Positions 1 to 7,500 of a DNA stretch of 12,369 bases are shown piece by piece. Both the position numbers and the translations under genes were made by a program. Positions within the stretch are counted from its first letter, which is position 1; the number at the start of each line of letters is the position of its first letter. Under the pieces are notes generated by a model. It did not search any database. It was not told where the DNA came from and saw only the letters and a list, made by a program, of their open reading frames with translations. Source of the stretch: JANQIV01 sp050117315 (GTDB lineage Bacteria > Bacteroidota > Ignavibacteria > Ignavibacteriales > Melioribacteraceae); contig JASFMY010000162.1 in the NCBI GenBank assembly GCA_050117315.1, positions 1 to 12,369 of the forward strand. The letters run 5' to 3'.

Positions 1-187
1 TTTTTTATTTTCTTTTTATCAAGAATTCTCTAAAGCTTAGAAAAATGGCTTATACACTGAGAGCTTTGTGCCATAAGCAACATAGGTTTGAATTTTGCAT
101 CTGAGAACTTCAGCAATCCCTAATTAACAGCAAATAAAACATGGCAATAGTAGATTAAATTATTTATCAAAACAGCGGGAGGAAATA

Positions 188-952
188 ATGGCTGATGTAA
201 TTGATTACAAAATTTACGGCGATGATATGCAGTTGGTAGAAGTTGAACTTGATCCCGGAGAAGGCGTTAGGGCGGAAGCGGGTGCAATGATGTACATGGA
301 AAACGGTATTGAAATGCAGACAGGAACAGGCGGCGGACTGTTTAAGGGTTTTAAAAGAATGATTACCGGGGAAAGTTTCTTTATTACCACTTTTATGTAC
401 AACGGCAGGGGGAAAGGCCATGTAGCTTTTGGTGCTCCGTACCCGGGAAAAATTATTCCTTTACATTTGGATCAACTGGGCGGCAATTTTTTATGCCAGC
501 GCGATTCGTTTTTGTGTGCAGCCTCCGGGATTGAAATTGAAGTAGCATTTACAAAACGTATCGGCGCAGGATTATTCGGCGGTGAAGGTTTTATTTTACA
601 GAGATTGGAAGGGAACGGTATGGCGTTTGTCCATGCAGGCGGAACGATAATCAAAAAAGATTTACAGCAGGGCGAGACGCTTAGGGTAGATACAGGTTGT
701 CTTGTAGCATTTGCTCCTTCGGTTGATTACGACATTCAATTTATCGGCGGATTTAAGAATGCATTGTTCGGCGGTGAAGGTTTATTCCTCGCAAGTTTAA
801 CGGGACCGGGTACTGTTTACTTGCAATCGCTTCCGTTTTCAAGATTGGCGGACAGAATTTTCTCTGCTGCAAGATGGCAAAATAAAGGTGAATCAAGAGG
901 TGTTGCCGGTTTAGGCGGAGGAATACTTGGCGGTCTCATTAGTGGTGATTGA
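188..952 (+). CDS. AIM24 / TIGR00266 family protein
   Basis: A 254-residue soluble protein of the AIM24/TIGR00266 family, known for a beta-rich fold with internal pseudo-symmetry. Its molecular role in bacteria is not established, although the yeast relative AIM24 is mitochondrial. Visible family features are the acidic N-terminal strand followed by EAGAMMYM (residues 30-37), a glycine-rich turn and GES (about 48-63), the GAPYPGKI stretch (82-89), RDSFL (105-109), and two related hairpin-like blocks, GLFGGEGF (128-135) and ALFGGEGL (192-199). The C-terminus is glycine-rich (239-253), as is common in the family. No signal peptide or clear membrane segment is seen. The ATG is well supported by a strong GGGAGGA ribosome site at 177-183. 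It stands alone; the next gene is 253 bases away across a repeat-containing spacer. The family call is secure, the function unknown. Confidence 0.88.
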   Translation: MADVIDYKIYGDDMQLVEVELDPGEGVRAEAGAMMYMENGIEMQTGTGGGLFKGFKRMITGESFFITTFMYNGRGKGHVAFGAPYPGKIIPLHLDQLGGNFLCQRDSFLCAASGIEIEVAFTKRIGAGLFGGEGFILQRLEGNGMAFVHAGGTIIKKDLQQGETLRVDTGCLVAFAPSVDYDIQFIGGFKNALFGGEGLFLASLTGPGTVYLQSLPFSRLADRIFSAARWQNKGESRGVAGLGGGILGGLISGD

Positions 953-1062
953 CATACAGAGAAAAGAGATTGAAGAAATGGTATAGGCATTGGAAGATAG
1001 AATTAATAGAAGAGTTGAATCCAGAATGGAAGGACTTATCGCAAGATGTTTTGTAGTTAAAA

Positions 1063-1129
1063 TAGATTCCCACTTTCGTGGGAATGACAAGAAAACGATT
1101 ACTGTCATTCTCACGAACGCGGGAGATAT
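1063..1129. repeat. Inverted pair of 27-nt hairpin repeats
   Basis: Two related 27-nt units face each other. The left unit (1063-1089) contains a perfect 8-bp hairpin (ATTCCCAC at 1066-1073 with GTGGGAAT at 1078-1085) and ends in TGACA. The right unit (1103-1129) is a diverged copy on the opposite strand and begins with TGTCATTC. GAATGACA (1082-1089) and TGTCATTC (1103-1110) are perfect inverted repeats. When translated, such units give the peptide FPRKxES that often turns up as a spurious annotation. This looks like a dispersed REP/MITE-like element, not a gene. Its position between two co-oriented genes would also let it fold in mRNA. Confidence 0.72.
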
Positions 1130-1166
1130 GGAATTGTGTTTATACATAAAGTAGGAAAGAATAATT

Positions 1167-1193
1167 TAGATCCCCTTTTACAGGGGAATAACA
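1167..1193 (+). repeat. Third copy of the 27-nt hairpin repeat
   Basis: The stretch begins TAGATCCCC, forms a 6-bp stem (TCCCCT at 1171-1176 with AGGGGA at 1182-1187, loop of five) and ends AATAACA. It aligns over its full 27 nt with the unit at 1063-1089, which begins TAGATTCCC and ends AATGACA, so it is a diverged copy in the same orientation. It ends only 12 bases before the dehydrogenase start codon and could therefore lie in that gene's leader. Confidence 0.6.
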
Positions 1194-1205
1194 GAAAGAT
1201 ATTAC

Positions 1206-2012
1206 ATGAGTGATTATAAATCCAAATACGGTCAATATGCTTTAATAACAGGTGCTTCCTCGGGAATAGGTGAAGCGTTTGCTTACAAGCTTGCGTCGCT
1301 AAATCTTAACCTTGTGTTGATAGCAAGAAGAGAAGAAAGATTAAAGAAAATTAAAGAAGAGATAGAATTAAAATATTCGGTAAACGTTGTGTCATTGTCC
1401 TTAGATTTAACAAAAGAGAATTTTATTGAAGAGGTAAAAGAAAAAACAGAAAATCTGGAAATCGGTATACTCATTAACAATGCCGGGTTTGGCTCGACAG
1501 GGGATTATACCGACATTGATGCCGACCACGAAGAAAAGATGATAAAACTCAACTGCTTGGCGCCTTATATTTTAACACATCACTTTGTTAAACAAATGAA
1601 AGAACGAAGAAAGGGAGCAATAATATTTTTGGGATCTGTTGTTTCTTTAATTTCGGTTCCGTATATGTCAACGTATTCCGCTACAAAAGCATTTAATACA
1701 ATTTTGGCCGACGGACTATGGTACGAGTTAAAGAAATATAACATCGATGTTCTCTCATTAAACCCCGGCGGTACGGAAACGGAATTCCAAAGGTTGTCAA
1801 AAGTATCCGGAGGCCCCTTTGTTAGAAAACCTGAAGATGTTGTTAAAACCGCATTAAAAGCACTCGGCAAAAAGGCGGCAGTGGTTGACGGTTTAATGAA
1901 TAAACTAAATATTTTTCTAAGCAGGCTTTTACCGAGGAAATTTGTTTTGAATATATCGGGAAAAGTTTCACAAGAAATACTTAAAGCAGGCAGCTATGAA
2001 AATAAAAGATAA
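1206..2012 (+). CDS. Short-chain dehydrogenase/reductase (classical SDR)
   Basis: A 268-residue NAD(P)-dependent oxidoreductase with a Rossmann fold, of the DltE/YqjQ-like classical SDR type. Visible motifs in order: the cofactor loop TGASSGIG (15-22), two arginines after the second strand (R41 R42, which usually favour NADP), D67, NNAG (91-94), the catalytic tetrad N116, S144, Y157 and K161 (YSATK), and the NPGGTET loop (186-192) that contacts the nicotinamide. All catalytic residues are present, so it should be active. The substrate cannot be read from the sequence; relatives act on ketones, aldehydes or acyl carbonyls. The last 80 residues are lysine-rich and hydrophobic and could bind the membrane surface, but this is weak. 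The ribosome site upstream of the ATG is poor (AGAAAG). A small membrane peptide gene begins inside its 3' end. Confidence 0.93.
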   Translation: MSDYKSKYGQYALITGASSGIGEAFAYKLASLNLNLVLIARREERLKKIKEEIELKYSVNVVSLSLDLTKENFIEEVKEKTENLEIGILINNAGFGSTGDYTDIDADHEEKMIKLNCLAPYILTHHFVKQMKERRKGAIIFLGSVVSLISVPYMSTYSATKAFNTILADGLWYELKKYNIDVLSLNPGGTETEFQRLSKVSGGPFVRKPEDVVKTALKALGKKAAVVDGLMNKLNIFLSRLLPRKFVLNISGKVSQEILKAGSYENKR

Positions 2013-2097
2013 ATATAAAAACGCAGCCTACTTATTTCTTTTCTTTTTTCTACTGGCTTTATTCTGGGGAATAATCGGGAATTATTTTTTTAATTAG
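1996..2097 (+). CDS. 33-residue single-span membrane peptide
   Basis: An ATG at 1996 opens a 33-codon frame that overlaps the last 17 bases of the dehydrogenase gene in another reading frame and ends in TAG at 2095-2097. The peptide starts MKIKDKYKNAAY, with five lysines in the first eight residues. A continuous hydrophobic segment of about 17 residues follows (13-29, rich in Leu and Phe, with a Trp and a Gly), then a short polar tail NYFFN. That is the layout of a single transmembrane helix with a cytoplasmic N-terminus. Overlap with the upstream gene suggests translational coupling, and GGCAG just before the ATG is a weak ribosome site. I recognise no family. It could be a real partner of the dehydrogenase or a chance AT-rich frame. 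Confidence 0.42.
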   Translation: MKIKDKYKNAAYLFLFFFLLALFWGIIGNYFFN

Positions 2098-2112
2098 GTT
2101 TGATATCATCGT

Positions 2113-3789
2113 TTAATAATCTTTCTCAAATGATTTAACCGCGACACGGTAAAACAGCACTGAAATTGTTATTGATAACAAAGATATGAGTGAGGAGGCA
2201 ATTATTAGTTCCCTAAGATTATATACCCCGTATAATTTTAACGTAAGGAAAAATTTATTTAGCGGTAAATATAAAACAGCTATCAAAAATACCATAAAGA
2301 CCAAACTAAGCAGGAACGTAATTGAAGCACCTTGAGATGAAGCAATCTTTATCGGGTTGGTTTCATTAAAATTTGCGAACAGCCCTCCCATCCCGAAATT
2401 CATTAAAGTTATTGATAATGTTATGCAAAGAGTAATAAAAGAAAAGATATTCATTAAAGGTGCCGGGAAATTCAGATTGGAAAAATAGTTAAGCATCTGA
2501 CCGATAAGAAAAATCAAAGTTATCCACGGAAATAATTTTATAAATGCAAAAGTAGACGATTTAATGGGGGCTGATTTTATTCTCCAGAATGATTTACCGT
2601 CCAGACTTATTAACGGAAAAACAAATCGAAGTGAGAAAGTAGTTATAAGAAGAACGCTGAATAGAAAAAGAGATAAATAAACAATTGTTTGCAGTTGAGT
2701 ATCGCGGATGCTCATTAAATAAACACCTTTGAGAGAAAACATAAAAATTGTAATGAGAAAAAGTAAAATGAAAAAGTGTATCACCTGGCTTGGCTCCCTA
2801 AGAAAGCAATGCAGTTCTTTTTTTATCAGCATAGAAATTGAAGATTTAAGAACAGGTTTTCTATCAAACGAAAATAAGCTGTTCTTTTTGTACTCTTTTT
2901 GTTTCCTGAGTTTAATAGAAATGAGCCACGTTTTCTGATACCATAAATAACCGAGAAGCATCATTATAGAAAGCTGGTAGAATGAAAACAATACCTGTTT
3001 GGTAAAAAATATTGTTGAATAAGAAAATTTGCCGGAGGCAATCCAGTAAAGTGAATTTGCCAGCCACTTATTCGGCAGATAGTTTAATACTCCCGGAATT
3101 AAAGTGCCGAAATACTTGTCAACATTAGGGTAATGACGCATTACTTCGTTAACCAACTTAACGGGGGAGGAAAGATCAAAGAAAAAATAAATTGCGGTTA
3201 AATATAATATTATCAATCCGTACAAAATAATTTTTGGATTTATAATGCTAGTCAGCTTTATAACGATCATTAAAATGATAACACCTATTGCAGCCGCGCT
3301 CAACATAAACGGCATAAATTGAAATAAGATAATATTAATAAAAGCAAAAAGGGAAAGATTGAAATATGTAACATAACCGCCTATGATGGACAGCAGAATT
3401 AAAAGTAATGTTGACGAACTATAGAAAAAATTATCAAGAAATTTTATAGTGAAAATTACTGTCGGGTTTATTGGTTTTGTAAATAGATATTTTACTTCAT
3501 CGGATTTATATAACGTTGAGAAAGCTACAATTATATTGCCTGCATTAACGGACAGGAAAAAAATAAAAAGAATAATCGAAATGAATTCATGCAAAAGAAA
3601 TAAACCGATTTTCATTTCTTCCAATAAGTAGCTGATGGTGTTGTATGAAAATAAATATGCCCCCACGGCAAAACTTGAATAGACGACAAAGCTTCCTATA
3701 TTTTTAAACAGGAAACGGGATTCAAATTTGAAGTTGAATTTAAGATTGGAAAGTAATTTATATTTTAAAATGATTAATAAATGTTTCAC
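2113..3789 (-). CDS. ABC exporter permease, ABC_tran_2-like
   Basis: A 558-residue integral membrane protein with about 12 hydrophobic segments (roughly 31-50, 62-90, 120-141, 145-176, 186-204, 268-285, 337-354, 368-392, 417-436, 445-468, 490-511, 526-547). It fits the large exporter permeases that pair with a separate ATPase (the family often called ABC_tran_2). Supporting motifs are YKSDEVKYLFTKPIN (94-108), KKELHCFLREPSQ (323-335) just before the second half, FPLISLDGKSFWRIKSAPI (391-409) and the MGGLFANFNETNP loop (467-479). The two SDEVKYLF/LDGKSFW-type loops probably contact the ATPase. The substrate is unknown. The start is a GTG; it lies 4 bases after the ATPase stop, so translation is likely coupled. 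The 3' end converges on the dehydrogenase/peptide pair with only 15 bases between stops and no visible terminator. Confidence 0.85.
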   Translation of the reverse strand: MKHLLIILKYKLLSNLKFNFKFESRFLFKNIGSFVVYSSFAVGAYLFSYNTISYLLEEMKIGLFLLHEFISIILFIFFLSVNAGNIIVAFSTLYKSDEVKYLFTKPINPTVIFTIKFLDNFFYSSSTLLLILLSIIGGYVTYFNLSLFAFINIILFQFMPFMLSAAAIGVIILMIVIKLTSIINPKIILYGLIILYLTAIYFFFDLSSPVKLVNEVMRHYPNVDKYFGTLIPGVLNYLPNKWLANSLYWIASGKFSYSTIFFTKQVLFSFYQLSIMMLLGYLWYQKTWLISIKLRKQKEYKKNSLFSFDRKPVLKSSISMLIKKELHCFLREPSQVIHFFILLFLITIFMFSLKGVYLMSIRDTQLQTIVYLSLFLFSVLLITTFSLRFVFPLISLDGKSFWRIKSAPIKSSTFAFIKLFPWITLIFLIGQMLNYFSNLNFPAPLMNIFSFITLCITLSITLMNFGMGGLFANFNETNPIKIASSQGASITFLLSLVFMVFLIAVLYLPLNKFFLTLKLYGVYNLRELIIASSLISLLSITISVLFYRVAVKSFEKDY

Positions 3790-3793
3790 TTAT

Positions 3794-4513
3794 CTACTTT
3801 GTTAATTCAATAAACAGCTCTTCCAGGTTATTGTCTTTTTCTTCTTTTAATTTTTCCAGCTCGGTTATGCTGTTGTCAAAAATTATATTTGCTTTGTTTA
3901 TGATTGCTACTCTTGTACAAATTTCTTCAACAACGTTTAAGCTATGAGTCGACATAAAAATGGTTGTCCCGCTTTCGGATTTATTTTTTAGAACCTGTTT
4001 TACAATATGAGCGCTTTGAGGGTCTAACCCAACCATTGGTTCGTCAATTACAATCAGTTCGGGGTCATGAATAAATGCAGATGCAATTGTAATTCTCTGC
4101 TTCATTCCCTGAGAATATTCTTCTGTTCTTTTATTCAGCCATTCTTCTATTTTTAATAAGTCGACAAGTTCGTCAATCTTTTCCTTAAGATTATTGTGAG
4201 GGATGTTAAATAATCCGCCCGTAAAAAAGAGAAATTCCTTTCCCGTTAGTTTATCATACAGATACGGACTATCGGGGATGTAGCCTATTATAGATTTAGC
4301 CTTTATCTGGTTTTTATGAATATCAAAATCATTTAAATAGATATTCCCCGAAGTAGGGGTTAATAATCCTGTAATCATTTTTATCGTGGTAGTCTTGCCC
4401 GCTCCGTTTGGCCCTAGAAAACCGAACAATTCACCTTTTTCTATTTCCAGGTTTATACTATTGACTGCAGTAAATTTATCATACTTTTTTGTAAGGTTAA
4501 TAAACTTTAACAT
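3794..4513 (-). CDS. ABC exporter ATP-binding protein
   Basis: A 239-residue nucleotide-binding subunit of an ABC exporter; it hydrolyses ATP at the inner face of the membrane to drive the permease encoded directly downstream. Motifs in order: Walker A GPNGAGKT (34-41), signature YSQGM (133-137), Walker B LIVIDE (153-158) with catalytic E158, D-loop GLDP (162-165) and switch histidine H190. The Q-loop region reads GYIPDSPYLYDKLTG (77-91), with Asp where most families have Gln; to my knowledge this is usual in the EcsA-like and ABC-2-type exporter branch. The ATG lies 27 bases after the stop of the AAA+ gene and 4 bases separate its stop from the permease, so the three genes probably share one transcript. 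The exported substrate is not evident. Confidence 0.93.
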   Translation of the reverse strand: MLKFINLTKKYDKFTAVNSINLEIEKGELFGFLGPNGAGKTTTIKMITGLLTPTSGNIYLNDFDIHKNQIKAKSIIGYIPDSPYLYDKLTGKEFLFFTGGLFNIPHNNLKEKIDELVDLLKIEEWLNKRTEEYSQGMKQRITIASAFIHDPELIVIDEPMVGLDPQSAHIVKQVLKNKSESGTTIFMSTHSLNVVEEICTRVAIINKANIIFDNSITELEKLKEEKDNNLEELFIELTK

Positions 4514-4540
4514 AGGCAGGTTCTTTCTTTGAAAAGCAAG

Positions 4541-7500
4541 TTATTGGTTCGGGTTAACTTTTTCAACGTCTTCATAGATAATTGTCATCAAATCTTCATC
4601 GCTCAGATCGTACATACCGGATATTCTTTCTTCCTGGTTACTTATTGCTTTCATTAAAATATTTTTGGTTGTTCTGGCGTTACCGAAATTTTTATCTCTA
4701 TTATCGTAAAGGTCGTTAAAGATTTCAAGAAGAAGCTGTAATGCTCCTTCGTCCAGTTTGTATCCGTTTGATTTTGACATGATGTGAGTAATCTCAAGCA
4801 TTTCCCTCGGGGTATAATCTTCGAACTTGAAATGATTTGTAAATCTTGAAGTCAAACCGGGATTGGATACAAGAAACCTTTTCATATCATCAGGGTATCC
4901 GGCAACGATAACAACAAACTGTCCTTTTAAATCTTCCATTTTTTTAATAAGGGTATCAATAGCTTCCTGCCCGAAATCATTACCGCCTCTTGCAAGTGTG
5001 TAGGCTTCGTCTATAAATAATGTACCGCCGATAGCTTTATTAATTATTTCCGTTGTTTTAATTGCTGTCTGCCCCTGGTAACCTGCTACCAGATCCGAAC
5101 GATCTACCTCAACAAGATGACCTTTTTCTATCAGTCCCAATTCTTTAATAATATTGCTTAATATATGTGCAACAGTTGTTTTACCGGTACCCGGGTTTCC
5201 TAAGAAAACAGAGTGAAGATTTTTATCAACTACTTTTAGCCCTCTTTCTTTTCTTAACTGAGCAACTTTAATTCCGCTTATCAAACGTTCTACTGATTTT
5301 TTTACACTATCTAATCCGGTCAGCGTGTTCAGTTCTTCAAGATGTTTCTTTAGTTTTTCGGGATCGCCTTTGGTTTGGTAGACTTTCTTTTCCTGTTCGG
5401 GGTTTACCAATTCTCTTATATCATCAACAGTCAGGATTTTTGCAGCTTTTTTATCGTCGGTGGAGTTTTCAATTAATCGTAAAGTCAATTTTTGTTGCGC
5501 TTTATCTATAAGGTCTCTTACTATTCTTGCATTGCCGAAGTTTTTATCTCTCTTTCGGTAAATTTTATTGTAGTATTTATCAAGAAGCTTTTTAGCTTTT
5601 AGATCTATTTCAAGCTCTTTTGATTTTAAGCTGCGGTCTGTTATCTCCATGAGCTCATCGGGAATGTAGTCCTCAAACATAAATGTCTTTGTAAACCTGG
5701 ACTGCATACCGGGATTACTCTCGATAAACTGTTTCATCTCGTTTGTATAGCCTGCTGCAATAACAATAAATTTGCCTCTGTCGTCTTCCATCCTTTTTAG
5801 AAGTGTATCAATAGCCTCTTTCCCGAAATCGTTCCCTTCTTTTACGAGTGCATAAGCTTCGTCAATAAATAATGTGCCGCCGATTGATTTGTTTATTACT
5901 CCGGTAGTTTTATTGGCTGTTTCGCCAACATGGCTTGCAACCAATCCCTGTCTATCTGTTTCAACAAGATGACCTTTGGGTAGGATTCCGAGAGCCGAAT
6001 AAATTTTACTAAAGATTCTTGCAACGGTTGTTTTTCCCGTACCCGGATTGCCGAGGAACAAAACATGCGAAGAAAATTTTGTTCTTATATCTTCACCCTG
6101 TTCAATGTAATATCTTGCAAGTTTCACCATTTCTAGAATATCTTTTTTAACCGAATTTAACCCGCTTAATCTGTTTATAGACTGAAGGGCTTCATGAAGT
6201 GTTTCTTCGTTAATGGGTACCTTAAAATCTTTTTCTTCTTCTTTTGACAAAATCGCTTTTATGTCGTCTTCAACGATGGTTGTCATTGCCTCTTTAGAAC
6301 GTTTATCTTTATCAAGCTTTAAGACTCTTTTGCTTAACTGCATTTTAGCATCTTCAAAAAACTTTCTAACGAGTCTTGCGTTGCCGAAAGTTTTATCTCT
6401 GGCCCTGTAAAGATTTGTAAATTCTTTTTCAAGCAGTGTCTTGGATTTTTCGTCAATGGAATATTCGTTTTTATCGGTAAGCATTTCAAAAATTTTAATC
6501 ATTTCTTCCGGAGTATAATCTTCAAAATTGAAGAAGTGAGTAAAGCGGGATTTCATACCCGGATTGGAATTTAAGAAGTTTTCCATTTCATCCGGATAAC
6601 CGGCAACAATAGTAACGAATTCACCTTTTTTGTCTTCCATTCTTTTTAGAAGAATATCAATCGCTTCTTGCCCGAAGTCCTGGCCGCCTCCGCCTTTTTT
6701 TACAAGTGTATAAGCTTCGTCAATAAACAATACTCCGCCCATTGCTTCTTCAATAACTTTTTCGGTTTTCTGGGCGGTTTCACCAATGTACTGACCAACC
6801 AAAGAGGCTCTGTCAACTTCAATTACATGTCCCTTTGGGAGTATTCCCATTGCTTTAAATATTTCACCAACAAGCCGTGCAATTGTAGTTTTGCCCGTAC
6901 CCGGGTTGCCGGTAAACACAGCGTTGATTGAAAGACCTACCTCGGATTTTAAGCCAAGTTCTTTTCGCTGCTTCATAAATTCAAGGTAGTCTATAAAATC
7001 TCTAACAGCTTTTTTTACACTTTCCAAACCAATAAATTTATCCAGTTCTTCAAGCAGTTCATCAAGACTTCTGATTACTTTTTCTTCAACTTCTTTTTTT
7101 ATTTCTTTTGTTGATCTTAAAGATTCGTCTGTTTGTTTATCTTCTTGATAAGTGGGTTCAGGTTCCTCATGAATAGGTGCTTCTTCTTTTTCTTTTATAA
7201 ACGAATCGCTGATTACAAACCATTTTTGGCATACTAAAAACTGGCTAATATAAATATCAACTCTTGCTTGCCCTTGTCCCCAGCTTTTATTTGAGCAGTT
7301 CTGTGCAAATATAACCGAATCCCAATCCTCGTTTACTTTTAGGCTGAACTCGGTTCTTTTAATCTCATAATCATTCAAAAGCCAAACAGCTTCGCCGATA
7401 AAATCCCTGCTTTGTATTCTAAAAAAAGGATTGTTAAAAATTATTTCAACTGCAATTTCTTTTATTTGCTCTGCATCAAAGTGAGTGTAATAAACCCTAT

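Noticed and set aside
48..79. Stem GCTTAT/ATAAGC upstream of the AIM24-like gene as a leader structure
   Set aside because: Only six base pairs around a 20-base loop in AT-rich DNA, which is expected by chance.
911..1147. Open frame of 78 codons on the minus strand
   Set aside because: It runs across the 27-nt hairpin repeats and contains SFPRKWESI, the typical spurious translation of such repeats, and it overlaps the end of the AIM24-like gene.
1026..1154. 43-codon plus-strand frame beginning at an ATG in the spacer
   Set aside because: Most of it is the hairpin repeat translated (SHFRGND), so the open frame reflects the repeat and not a gene.
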